Assembly (NCBI GenBank): GCA_947588645.1 | Contig: CANPYO010000015.1 | Location: 1-35,284, forward strand | DNA: 35,284 nucleotides | Origin: an uncultured Akkermansia sp. | Lineage (GTDB): Bacteria; Verrucomicrobiota; Verrucomicrobiia; Verrucomicrobiales; Akkermansiaceae | Reading direction: 5' to 3' | In this document: one piece after another, positions 25,419 through 33,119 of the stretch | Numbering within the stretch: position 1 is the stretch's first letter | Layout of the letters: every line of letters begins with the position of its first letter | The notes under the pieces: generated by a model | Told to the model about the DNA's origin: nothing | Database searches by the model: none | Seen by the model: only the letters and a program-made list of their open reading frames with translations | Position numbers and translations under genes: made by a program

Positions 25419-25442
25419 CCGAACCCGGAATTACTTGGTGCA

Positions 25443-27257
25443 ATGAACCAGGTCCAAAAGAAACGACTGGCTCGCGAGCTACCGGATGGACTCTCCGGGG
25501 TATCTGCTTTGCTCGTGGTGCTATGGGTTATGGGCTTTGTGCAGAGGCAAATGATCACGCAGGGTTGGCATATCCTGCTTGGCGTGTTGGTATGGATCAA
25601 TGCGGCATGCGTGTGCATCCGCATCTTGCGCCCGCTTCTGCGACGCTCCGGGAAACGCCTTCCCTCGCGCCCGGATTGTTGGCTGTTGTTTGTGGTCACG
25701 CTCAACTCGCTGCTACTGGGGGGAGCTGTCACACTATCCGTGCCGCGTGACAGTTTGTACTGGGTTTTGTTTACGGCAATGCTGCTAAGCATCGTGCAAG
25801 GCATTTCCTCCTCAGCGCGCATGCTACAACTTGTGCTCGACGTGCGATCCGGCGGGGTGCAAAGACTCACCAGAACGGATCGCTGGTCGCCTGTCATCGT
25901 CTTCTTCTTGGGCTTGGCCGGTTGGGTGCTGGGGAGTACGCTCCTGCTCATGACCCCCAACGCCCACACCAGCGGCAGCACACTTTCCTTTATCGACGCC
26001 CTTTTCACCTGCGCGAGCGCCACATCCATCACCGGGTTAACCTGCATTGACGTTGGAGCTGATCTCTCCCAATTTGGGCAATTCATCGTGCTGCTGGATT
26101 TTCAAATTGGCGCCATGGGCGTCATGACTTTCACCTATTTTGTGATGATGATGATAGGCAATCGCCTCAGCGTAGGCGGGAGCAGCGCCGTTTCTTCGAT
26201 GTTAGACCAGGAAAACCTGCGCACCATCCCTGCCTTGCTCAGCACGGTGGTGGGCGTGACGCTGAGCATTGAGGCTGTAGGCGCTCTGCTCCTGTACAAC
26301 ATGTGGGAAGGCGTGCAGGGGGTGGACCAAGCTCATCTTTTGTTCTACGCCATTTTCCACTCGGTTTCCGCCTTCTGCAACGCCGGCATCACTCTTTTCC
26401 CGAACAACATGGCGCAAAGCGGCGTGAGCGCCTGTTACTCGGCGCAAGTGGTGATACTGCTGCTCATCATCGCCGGCACCTTGGGCTTCGGCATCTACAG
26501 AGAAGCCTTGGCGAGACTGGGACGTCGATTGCACCACAAGAAGAACACGCGACGTTGGAGCACGCATTCCTGGTTGGTCATGCGCGTCACCGCCATCGTG
26601 CTGGTGGGAGGTTTCCTCGGGTTAACCTTTCTGAGTTTTTTGGAACCCTCCTCCGCCCACGCCGTGACGGGGCACTCGCTCTGGGAAAGCTTGTGGAATA
26701 CGGTTGGACGCTCGGCCGGCTTCAATTTCACCGACATCACGGAGTACGGTCCTGTGTATAAACTTTTTCTGTGCATCCTCATGTTCGTGGGCGGTAACCC
26801 GGCAGGCACCGGCGGCGGCGTCTTCGCCCCTGTGGTAGCCATCTGCGTGCTAGAGGTATTTCGCGTGCTGCGCGGCCAACAGGATGTCCAAATCCACGAG
26901 CGTCGCATTGCCCGCTCCACAGTGGAACGCGCGATGGCGACGGTCGTTCTTTCCATTTTCTGGATTATTGTCACCACCATGCTACTGTTGCTTGTGGAAG
27001 AGTGGAGCAACGGGGCAGACAGAAGTCACTCAGGGCTTACCCATCTGCTCAATATGCTTTTCCTGGAGGTGAGCGCCTACACCACCACCGGCTACTCGCT
27101 CATAGATCCCGCCAACCTTTCCCCCATCTCCAAGCTCATTATTACGATCAATATGCTTTTTGGTCGTATGGGCATGTTCACGTTCATGCTTATTTTCATC
27201 ACTCCCAAACCACCGCAGCCTTTCCGCTTCCCAGAAACGCGTCTTCCGCTCAACTAA
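25443..27257 (+). CDS. trkH: TrkH/KtrB-type potassium transporter membrane subunit
   Basis: A 604-residue membrane protein. After about 150 N-terminal residues with several extra membrane helices not found in KtrB, the four pore repeats follow, with filter regions SATSITGLTCID, SAFCNAGITLF, RSAGFNFTD and SAYTTTGYSLID. The KtrB/TrkH membrane-loop motif appears as GGNPAGTGGGV where GGSPGSTAGG is usual. The protein takes up K+ (possibly with Na+ or H+) and works with the cytosolic nucleotide-binding subunit encoded 21 bp downstream. The unusual fourth filter might affect ion selectivity; that is speculation. Start ATG 25443 follows the predicted promoter. Confidence 0.9.
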   Translation: MNQVQKKRLARELPDGLSGVSALLVVLWVMGFVQRQMITQGWHILLGVLVWINAACVCIRILRPLLRRSGKRLPSRPDCWLLFVVTLNSLLLGGAVTLSVPRDSLYWVLFTAMLLSIVQGISSSARMLQLVLDVRSGGVQRLTRTDRWSPVIVFFLGLAGWVLGSTLLLMTPNAHTSGSTLSFIDALFTCASATSITGLTCIDVGADLSQFGQFIVLLDFQIGAMGVMTFTYFVMMMIGNRLSVGGSSAVSSMLDQENLRTIPALLSTVVGVTLSIEAVGALLLYNMWEGVQGVDQAHLLFYAIFHSVSAFCNAGITLFPNNMAQSGVSACYSAQVVILLLIIAGTLGFGIYREALARLGRRLHHKKNTRRWSTHSWLVMRVTAIVLVGGFLGLTFLSFLEPSSAHAVTGHSLWESLWNTVGRSAGFNFTDITEYGPVYKLFLCILMFVGGNPAGTGGGVFAPVVAICVLEVFRVLRGQQDVQIHERRIARSTVERAMATVVLSIFWIIVTTMLLLLVEEWSNGADRSHSGLTHLLNMLFLEVSAYTTTGYSLIDPANLSPISKLIITINMLFGRMGMFTFMLIFITPKPPQPFRFPETRLPLN

Positions 27258-27278
27258 CCCTCACACTAACGCACAACC

Positions 27279-27986
27279 ATGGCTCATTCCAGAAAATTCG
27301 TTATCATCGGCATCGGACAGTTCGGCCGCGCTCTTGCTTTGCACCTGCATGATGAAGGTTACGAGGTGACCGCCATCGATGAGCGCGAATCCGCCATCAA
27401 TGACATCAAGGACAAAGTCACTCAGCCCATCATCGGCGACGCGACCAGCGACCACCTCCTCGACAAGTTGAACTTGGACAGCAATACGCACGTGATTGTT
27501 GCTGTAGGCGAACGCTTTGAACGCAACCTGCTCATCGCGGCTCATCTCAAAATCACCAAAAAGGTGGAGCATCTCTACGTGCGCTCGGTGAACGAACTTC
27601 AGGCGGAGATGCTCAAATTGCTCGGCATCAATGAGCTTTTCCGCGTGGAGGATGTGGCTGCTCGCCAGCTGGCGCTACGCTTTGTCAACCCCAGTTTCAA
27701 GAGTCTCACATCGATTGACTCCACGCACTCTCTCGCCGAAGTGACGCTGCCGGACGAATGGATCGGCAAATCCCTCGTGGAATCCGGTCTGCGTTCAAAG
27801 TACAACCTCAACCTCATCACCGTACGTCGCGGCACACCCAGTGAAACGACTCCGGATGAAGCCCTGATTGGACAGCCTGTCGTTGGCACCCCGGATCCCG
27901 CCATGGTGTTCCAACAGGAAGACGTGCTCGTCCTCTTTGGCAAACAGAGTGACTTGGATGACTTTGTCAAGGATATCAACGACTGA
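27279..27986 (+). CDS. trkA: TrkA/KtrA-type potassium uptake regulatory subunit
   Basis: A 235-residue cytosolic protein with an RCK_N domain (FVIIGIGQFGRALALHLHDEGYEVTAID, residues 7-34) and a C-terminal RCK_C domain from about residue 145. It binds NAD(H)/ATP and gates the TrkH channel. The single RCK pair and 235-residue length fit KtrA rather than the double-length E. coli TrkA. It directly follows trkH. Its stop lies 5 bp before a hairpin element, which may serve as a 3' end structure. Confidence 0.92.
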   Translation: MAHSRKFVIIGIGQFGRALALHLHDEGYEVTAIDERESAINDIKDKVTQPIIGDATSDHLLDKLNLDSNTHVIVAVGERFERNLLIAAHLKITKKVEHLYVRSVNELQAEMLKLLGINELFRVEDVAARQLALRFVNPSFKSLTSIDSTHSLAEVTLPDEWIGKSLVESGLRSKYNLNLITVRRGTPSETTPDEALIGQPVVGTPDPAMVFQQEDVLVLFGKQSDLDDFVKDIND

Positions 27987-27991
27987 CACAG

Positions 27992-28047
27992 GGCAAACGC
28001 ATTAGAAAATGCGTTTGCCTATGTACGATGTACGATGTACGATTTAT
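27992..28047 (+). repeat. Hairpin-TACGAT intergenic element, copy 3
   Basis: Perfect 12-bp stem with loop AGAA (27992-28019), then TATG and three TACGATG/TACGATT units. It begins 5 bp after the trkA stop. A GATTTATTGATAACGTGCGC extension and GTTGCGCAGAT module follow. Confidence 0.85.
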
Positions 28048-28246
28048 TGATAACGTGCGCGTTGCGCAGATATATTCTGAACGGCAGATGTACTCAAAAA
28101 CAAGAAAGGAACAACTTCATTTGCATCGCAGAGTGCACTGCCATTGCGGTTTTCATATTCGAAAACAGACACGTGATCAAACGTTTGGAGAGTTTTCTCT
28201 GCTTTTCCATTTCATACAAATGCGTTTGCCCCGACGCCTGATACAG

Positions 28247-28296
28247 GGCAGCCGCATTAGAAAATGCGTTTGCCTATGTACGATGTACGATTTGAG
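28247..28296 (+). repeat. Hairpin-TACGAT intergenic element, copy 4 (5' arm altered)
   Basis: The 3' arm AATGCGTTTGCC, loop AGAA and the TATG-TACGATG-TACGATTT tail are intact, but the 5' arm reads GGCAGCCGCATT, giving one G-T wobble and one mismatch in the stem. Confidence 0.8.
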
Positions 28297-28411
28297 AAAT
28301 TCGGCGAGAGGAGCTCGCGGGTCGGTGGCAGACGGGGCTGCCCACGTACGATTTGGAAAATTTTTCTGCTGATTAACGTCTCTAACTCTAACTCCTGACA
28401 TTGCTCCCTAT

Positions 28412-29020
28412 ATGCCTCGCGTGATTCTCCCGACTCGTTGGTTTGCCGGCTATATCTTCGATCTGGACGGCACACTGGTGGACAGCATGCCCCTGCACTT
28501 CCGGGCCTGGCGCCAAGCGTTGCACGATGCCGGAGCCAATACCTCCGTCTTTGATTGGGATGATTTTCTGGCTCACGGGGGGATGGCCGCCGTGGACATC
28601 GTGAAGGATCTGAACTGCAAGCACGGGCTTTCCATGCCTCCGGAACAGGTGGCGCACGCCAAGCGTTCCCTCTATGCCGACTACGTCGCGCGAGAGAAGG
28701 TACCCCCTATCCCGGAGACTGTCGGGCTGGTGCACGAGTTACGCCGCCGCGGCATCCCATACGCTATCGGCACGGGCAGCGCCATCGCCGGAGCCCTTCA
28801 GACGCTCCACGCCGCCGGTCTGCAACAGCTCTTCCCTCTCATCGTCACTCCGGAAGATGTGGAACATGGCAAACCCGCCCCGGACATATTTCTGCGAGCG
28901 GCTCAGCTCATGCGAGTCTCCCCGAGCGACTGTGTTGTTTTCGAAGATGCAGATCCCGGGCTTTGCGCCGCTTCCGCCGCCGGCATGCATTCCGTACGCG
29001 TACTTCCCATTTCTTCCTGA
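28412..29020 (+). CDS. HAD-superfamily sugar phosphatase/phosphomutase (beta-phosphoglucomutase-like)
   Basis: A 202-residue cytosolic protein. Motif I is FDLDGTLVDSMP near residue 17, with the cap domain helical segment after it; motif II is the IGTGSA segment; the conserved lysine lies in EHGKPAPDIF and motif IV is VVFEDADPGLCAASAAGM. This subgroup includes beta-phosphoglucomutase and sugar-phosphate phosphatases such as YqaB/fructose-1-phosphatase; the substrate cannot be told from sequence. The gene stands alone between repeat elements. Start ATG 28412 is used; the context has no strong ribosome site. Confidence 0.85.
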   Translation: MPRVILPTRWFAGYIFDLDGTLVDSMPLHFRAWRQALHDAGANTSVFDWDDFLAHGGMAAVDIVKDLNCKHGLSMPPEQVAHAKRSLYADYVAREKVPPIPETVGLVHELRRRGIPYAIGTGSAIAGALQTLHAAGLQQLFPLIVTPEDVEHGKPAPDIFLRAAQLMRVSPSDCVVFEDADPGLCAASAAGMHSVRVLPISS

Positions 29021-29066
29021 CAAAATTTGCTCTGTTTTCCCGCGCCGCAGGCGCACGATTTTTTCA

Positions 29067-29125
29067 GATCGTAAACCGTAAATCAAAAATCGTAAATGGC
29101 AGACGCATTTTCTGATGCGTCTGCT
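29067..29125 (-). repeat. Hairpin-TACGAT intergenic element, copy 5 (compensatory stem change)
   Basis: On the plus strand the stem reads GGCAGACGCAT and ATGCGTCTGC (29098-29125): relative to the consensus an A-to-G change on one arm is matched by T-to-C on the other, so pairing is kept. Degenerate TACGAT-type units (as ATCGTAAA) lie at 29067-29097, away from the coaE-rho gene. Confidence 0.8.
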
Positions 29126-29146
29126 GTGGGTTTTGAGCATTTGGGC

Positions 29147-29175
29147 TTGCGAATGAGGGGGCAGTATGCTAGGAT
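29147..29175 (+). promoter_or_regulatory. Possible promoter of the coaE-rho gene
   Basis: TTGCGA (29147-29152), 17-bp spacer, TAGGAT (29170-29175) preceded by TGC. The match to consensus is modest. Its main support is the 21-bp distance to the hairpin element, as at kdsA and trkH. If real, transcription would start near 29182, favouring GTG 29183 as translation start. Confidence 0.3.
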
Positions 29176-31081
29176 GAGCGGCGTGAAGGTTATTGTTATC
29201 ACCGGAGGAATTGCGTCCGGGAAGAGTACCGTGGTGAAGATGCTGCAGGAAATGTGCGGGCAGGGGATGGTGTTGTTTGATTGCGACCGCGCAGTGACAG
29301 AGCTGTACGAGAGCGGAAAGTTGGCGCGCGATCTGGTTTCTGCTTTCGGTTCGGAGGCGCTGGATGAGCAAGGAGCTGTCAATAGGGATTTCCTGCGCAA
29401 TATCGTCACGTCTGATCCGCAGGGACGGGCAAAACTGGAGGAACTGGTACACCCTAAGCTGGCGCAAATATGTACTCAAGCGCAAGCCGATGCGAGACAG
29501 AGCGGGAAGGTACACACATTTGTTGCGGATATTCCTCTCTACTTCGAGAGCAGGAGCGGGGTGAATGTGATGGCGGACAAGGTATGCACGGTAGCGCTCA
29601 CCCCGGAAACCCAGATGAGACGACTTATGGAGCGCAATGGCTTTTCGCGCGAGGTCGCTCAAGGCATGGTGAATGCTCAATTATCCACTGAGGAAAAAAT
29701 TGCCGGTGCGGATTGCGTGTTCTGGAATGAGGGTTCCATCGACCAACTCCACGAACAGGTGCGTCTCTTTTACCGCCAGGAGATCGAAAAAGAGGCCAAA
29801 GCCTGCATCGCTGCCATGGTGGAAGTGAATCTTAATGAGCTACAAGCGCTTAGTTTCCCGGAGTTGCAAAAAAAAGCCGAAGGGCTTTCCGCCCGCTGGC
29901 TCACAGGGGATCACACCCGACGCCAACTCGTTTCAGGGCTAGGGCGCACGTACTCTACGGAAGGCAACCAAGTGTACGCCACAGGGATTATCGACCGTGG
30001 TCGTTTCCCCAAACAGGGCATGTTGCGCTACCCCTCATGCAGTTTCCGCCCGGGGGAGGATGATGTCCTCATTTCCCCGGAGCTCATGGCGCGTTATGAT
30101 CTACGCTACGGTAACCAGGTCAAGGTAAAGCTACGCGGTCAGCAGCGCTGGGAGCACCCGCTCCAGGCCACAGAAATCGTGGAAATTGAAGGCGTGCCGA
30201 CGGCGGATTACGTGCAGCGACCTGACTTTGAGCAACTCACCGCACTCATCCCCACACGCAGACTCATTTTAGAGAACATCGACAACCCCTCGCCCGCCAT
30301 GCGTCTGCTGGATTTGGTGGCGCCGCTTGGCATGGGGCAGCGCGCATTGGTGGTGGCTCCGCCGCGCGGAGGGAAGACGATTCTGCTTAAGTCGATGGCG
30401 CGGTCATTGCGGGCAAATTATCCGGAAGCTGAGCTGTTGATTTTGCTGCTTGATGAACGTCCGGAAGAGGTGACAGACTTTGAAGAGACGGTGGATGCAC
30501 CGGTGTATGCTTCCACCTTTGATGAAAGCTCATACCGCCACGAACAACTGAGTGATATGGTGCTGGAGCGCGCGCGCCGCCTTGTGGAACAGGGAAAGGA
30601 TGTGATTATCCTGCTGGACTCGCTCACACGTCTCGCCCGAGGCTACAATGCGCATGCCACCGGTGGGCGCACCATGTCCGGCGGACTGGACTCCCACGCC
30701 TTGGAAAAACCGCGTAAGTTTTTCGGCGCCGCGCGCAATGTAGAAGAAGGGGGTAGCCTCACCATCATCGCCACTTGCCTAGTGGACACGGAATCCCGGA
30801 TGGATGAAATCATCTTCGAAGAATTCAAAGGAACCGGCAACATGGAGATCCGGCTGGATCGTGAGCTCGCAGAGCGCCGCATCTTCCCCGCTATCTCCCT
30901 GCCCCAAAGCGGCACGCGTAATGATGACCGGCTCTACCATCCGGATGAGCTTGCCCGCGTGTTGCAGTTGCGCCGTCAGCTTGCAACCCACCCGGGGTGG
31001 GAAGCCTTGGAGCTCCTGCTAGCCAACATCCGTAAAACGCAGAACAACGCAGAGCTTCTGCTGCGCGGCCTCGTTATTTAA
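29174..31081 (+). CDS. coaE-rho: Dephospho-CoA kinase - transcription terminator Rho fusion protein
   Basis: One uninterrupted frame encodes two normally separate proteins (635 residues). Residues 1-214 are CoaE: P-loop GGIASGKSTV, DCDRAV, VADIPLYFESRSG and the AQ...ADCVFWNEGS block; it phosphorylates dephospho-CoA. Residues 215-635 are full-length Rho (421 residues; E. coli has 419): N-terminal helical domain, RNA-binding OB fold (GMLRYPSCSFRPGEDDVLIS), Walker A APPRGGKT, LLDERPEEVTDF, DSLTRLARGYN and FGAARNVEEGGSLTIIAT. The Rho part begins with an ATG (29816), so separate translation is conceivable, but no ribosome site is close to it. Starts upstream of 29174 lie in the repeat; GTG 29183 is an alternative. 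An A8 run lies at 29868-29875. Confidence 0.92.
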   Translation: MSGVKVIVITGGIASGKSTVVKMLQEMCGQGMVLFDCDRAVTELYESGKLARDLVSAFGSEALDEQGAVNRDFLRNIVTSDPQGRAKLEELVHPKLAQICTQAQADARQSGKVHTFVADIPLYFESRSGVNVMADKVCTVALTPETQMRRLMERNGFSREVAQGMVNAQLSTEEKIAGADCVFWNEGSIDQLHEQVRLFYRQEIEKEAKACIAAMVEVNLNELQALSFPELQKKAEGLSARWLTGDHTRRQLVSGLGRTYSTEGNQVYATGIIDRGRFPKQGMLRYPSCSFRPGEDDVLISPELMARYDLRYGNQVKVKLRGQQRWEHPLQATEIVEIEGVPTADYVQRPDFEQLTALIPTRRLILENIDNPSPAMRLLDLVAPLGMGQRALVVAPPRGGKTILLKSMARSLRANYPEAELLILLLDERPEEVTDFEETVDAPVYASTFDESSYRHEQLSDMVLERARRLVEQGKDVIILLDSLTRLARGYNAHATGGRTMSGGLDSHALEKPRKFFGAARNVEEGGSLTIIATCLVDTESRMDEIIFEEFKGTGNMEIRLDRELAERRIFPAISLPQSGTRNDDRLYHPDELARVLQLRRQLATHPGWEALELLLANIRKTQNNAELLLRGLVI

Positions 31082-32445
31082 GCGCCAAGTTTGTCGCGCC
31101 AAAAGGCAATGCGCTCAACAGTGCGTTGCACATTGGGGGAGCCGGGGTTGGTCCGCAAGGTGAAGGCTCGGTCAAGGTTGAATACGGCACATGGATCATC
31201 TCCAAAGTCCGGAGAAATGCCGTGGAATTGCTCGACGCTGAGCTGCGAGAGAGGCACACCCTCTTTTTCCGCCAACGCCACAGCCTTGCCCACCAATTCG
31301 TGAGCGTGACGGAACGGCACACCGCGGCGTACCAGGTCATCGGCCAGATCTGTGGCAAGCAGCAGCGGATCTGCCACAGCTGCCGCACAGCGTGCCTCAT
31401 TGATGCGCATCGCTGCAATCATTTCTGCATTCACAGCGAGAGCGTGCAACACCGTATCGAAAGAATCGAAGAGCGGCTCCTTGTCCTCCTGCAAATCGCG
31501 ATTGTAAGTAAGCGGCAGCCCCTTGAGCGCTACCAGCATGGCCGTCAGGTTGCCGTACAACCGTCCCGTTTTCCCTCGCGTGAGTTCGCACACATCCGGG
31601 TTCTTTTTCTGGGGCATCAGGCTGGAGCCCGTGGTATGCGCATCCGACAACGTACAGAAGCCGAATTCAGCGCTGCTCCACAGCACCAAATCTTCGCTCA
31701 GACGGCTGAGGTGTGCGCCGATGAGCGCGAGACAGAAAAGAGACTCGGCCATATAATCGCGGTCGGCGATGGCGTCCATGGAGTTTTGCGTCACCCCGTC
31801 AAAACCTAACTCGGCTGCAATTGCCGAACGATCCAAGTTGATGGTGGATCCTGCGATCGCCCCGGAACCCAGCGGGCACACGTTCACCCGCCCCCGGCAA
31901 TCCGACAGCCGCTCCACGTCCCGCTGCAACATCTCCACGTAGGCCAGCAAATGGTGCGCCACGGTCACCGGTTGCGCGCGTTGCAGATGCGTGTATCCGG
32001 GAATACGAACGGCGGCATACTGCTCAGCCTTTTGCACCAGCACACGCTGCAGATCTGCGAGGGCGCGCAGGGCATCGTCTATCATACTGCGGCAGTAAAG
32101 GCGCGAGTCAGTGGCTACCTGATCATTACGAGACCGAGCGGTGTGCAGCTTGGCACCGGCGGGGCCAATACGCCGCGTCAGTTCGCTCTCGATATTCATG
32201 TGCACATCTTCCAGCTTCATGTCCCAGTGGAACTTTCCCGCCTCAATATCTGCCAAAATCTCTTTCAACCCGGTCTCGATAGCCGCAAACTCATCTGTCG
32301 TGAGCAACCCGGCCTCCACCTGGGCACGCGCATGCGCAATCGATCCTGCTATGTCATACCGGTACAGCCGCCAATCGTACGACACGGACTCGCTGTATTT
32401 GAGCACAAGATCTGCTGTTGCTTGGGAAAATCTGCCTGTCCACAT
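31078..32445 (-). CDS. argH: Argininosuccinate lyase
   Basis: A 455-residue enzyme (counting from MWTGRFSQ) of the fumarase/aspartase superfamily that splits argininosuccinate to arginine and fumarate. The signature GSSLMPQKKNPD, the HTARSRNDQVATD block, YTHLQRAQPVTVAHH and SRLSEDLVLWSS are all conserved. An in-frame ATG at 32466 would add MVYPAWV; the family normally begins close to the WTGRFS motif, so ATG 32445 is preferred. The gene is transcribed toward coaE-rho, and the two stop codons overlap in TTAA at 31078-31081, leaving no room for a terminator between them. Confidence 0.95.
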   Translation of the reverse strand: MWTGRFSQATADLVLKYSESVSYDWRLYRYDIAGSIAHARAQVEAGLLTTDEFAAIETGLKEILADIEAGKFHWDMKLEDVHMNIESELTRRIGPAGAKLHTARSRNDQVATDSRLYCRSMIDDALRALADLQRVLVQKAEQYAAVRIPGYTHLQRAQPVTVAHHLLAYVEMLQRDVERLSDCRGRVNVCPLGSGAIAGSTINLDRSAIAAELGFDGVTQNSMDAIADRDYMAESLFCLALIGAHLSRLSEDLVLWSSAEFGFCTLSDAHTTGSSLMPQKKNPDVCELTRGKTGRLYGNLTAMLVALKGLPLTYNRDLQEDKEPLFDSFDTVLHALAVNAEMIAAMRINEARCAAAVADPLLLATDLADDLVRRGVPFRHAHELVGKAVALAEKEGVPLSQLSVEQFHGISPDFGDDPCAVFNLDRAFTLRTNPGSPNVQRTVERIAFWRDKLGA

Positions 32446-32505
32446 AACCCACGCAGGGTACACCATTTTGTGCCACCGAGCAAGCGGAATTTGCTATGGC
32501 AGTGA

Positions 32506-32549
32506 ATTGCAGATCGTAAATAGCAGTCGCATCACCTAATGCGTTTACC
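32506..32549 (-). repeat. Hairpin-TACGAT intergenic element, copy 6 (degenerate)
   Basis: The stem (32522-32549) is broken by several mismatches: the arm matching AATGCGTTTGCC has become AATGCGTTTACC and its partner AGCAGTCGCATC. Tail remnants (ATCGTAAAT) are at 32512-32520. It lies between the small membrane protein gene and argH. Confidence 0.65.
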
Positions 32550-32603
32550 CTGGTACACACCGCAGTCAGCTAAAGAAGAAAACTGAGAAGTCGCTTCTAT
32601 TTT

Positions 32604-33104
32604 TCACGGAGTATCGCTTTCCTTCCGCTTGAGTTCATGCAGCAATTCGAGGATGCGACGATCGTTTGCGCGCAGCCGTTGCATGCTCACGAGCAGCAAG
32701 AGGGTGACCAGCACCAAATAGGCAATGATTACCCAGCAAAATGCCTGCAGCGTCGTGATGGCGGACTGCACTCGCGGGCTGCGCACGATGCGTTCGGCGA
32801 GCATATCGCCAAGTTCTCGTGCATAGGCGCGGCCTTCCTCTTTGTACTGTTCTTTGATGCCCCTGACACTTTTCTCCAGCGAATCAATGAGTACGCGACT
32901 GAGGGCTCCGGCGGGATCAGCAGGAGCGGCAGGAGCAGCATTTGCATCGGGAGCCTCAGAATCTTCTCGTCCCTGTTGCAGCGTTGTCTGCACCGCCTGC
33001 ACCCCGGCGCGGAAAAGGTTATTGAGTATCCGCTTACCATCGGAATCTGCCCGTACAGGCAAACACAGCAGCGCCATGCACAGGACGAGAAGGATACGTT
33101 TCAT
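32604..33104 (-). CDS. Small exported membrane protein of unknown function
   Basis: A 166-residue protein that I do not recognise. Residues 1-19 are a signal peptide (MKRILLVLCMALLCLPVRA); 50-66 are Ala/Pro-rich; 67-115 are charged and probably helical; a membrane segment follows at about 120-142 (FCWVIIAYLVLVTLLLLVSM) and the last 24 residues are charged, coiled-coil-like and likely cytosolic. So it is probably a single-pass inner-membrane protein with a periplasmic N-terminal part. It lies 15 bp after galE in the same direction and likely forms the third gene of the tal-galE unit. Confidence 0.6.
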   Translation of the reverse strand: MKRILLVLCMALLCLPVRADSDGKRILNNLFRAGVQAVQTTLQQGREDSEAPDANAAPAAPADPAGALSRVLIDSLEKSVRGIKEQYKEEGRAYARELGDMLAERIVRSPRVQSAITTLQAFCWVIIAYLVLVTLLLLVSMQRLRANDRRILELLHELKRKESDTP

Positions 33105-33119
33105 GATCCGCGTTCAACA

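Larger units (their letters stand above)
25073..25442. other. Repeat mosaic between ilvE and trkH
   Basis: No gene is supported. It contains a module ending GAGCCCGGAGAAGATTTTCT (25123-25142), shared with 16197-16216. The complement of about 25197-25234 reads GTACGATTTATTAATAATGT then GCGCGTTGCGAAGAT, matching 28032-28071 closely. The 25251-25290 module repeats that at 15985. A perfect 7-bp hairpin (GTAGGCA/TGCCTAC) lies at 25292-25311, followed by the hairpin element and the trkH promoter. Confidence 0.6.
27987..28411. other. Repeat-rich intergenic region between trkA and the HAD gene
   Basis: Contains two hairpin elements (27992 and 28247), a half copy (AAATGCGTTTGCCCC at 28219-28233), the GTGCGCGTTGCGCAGAT module (28055-28071), and AAATTCGGCGAGAGGAGCTCG (28298-28318), which recurs near 20797-20817. 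Short open frames across it are made of repeat sequence and are not genes. Bases 28080-28215 hold nothing recognisable. Confidence 0.6.

Noticed and set aside
27965-27970. A TTGACA on the minus strand 21 bp from hairpin copy 3, inside the trkA 3' end
   Set aside because: It fits the spacing rule but no -10 box lies at 16-18 bp and there is no minus-strand gene downstream; likely coincidence in coding sequence.
25341-28019. trkH-trkA flanked by inverted hairpin copies, like a composite transposon
   Set aside because: The repeat family is found around most genes in this half, no transposase is present and no target-site duplication is evident.
27992-28019. Hairpin as a classical intrinsic terminator of trkA
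   Set aside because: The stem lacks a following T-run and the same hairpin is found upstream of promoters, so a simple terminator role is not supported.
28028-28372. A 114-codon and a 68-codon frame between trkA and the HAD gene
   Set aside because: Both begin inside TACGAT tandem repeats and translate repeat sequence; no ribosome site.
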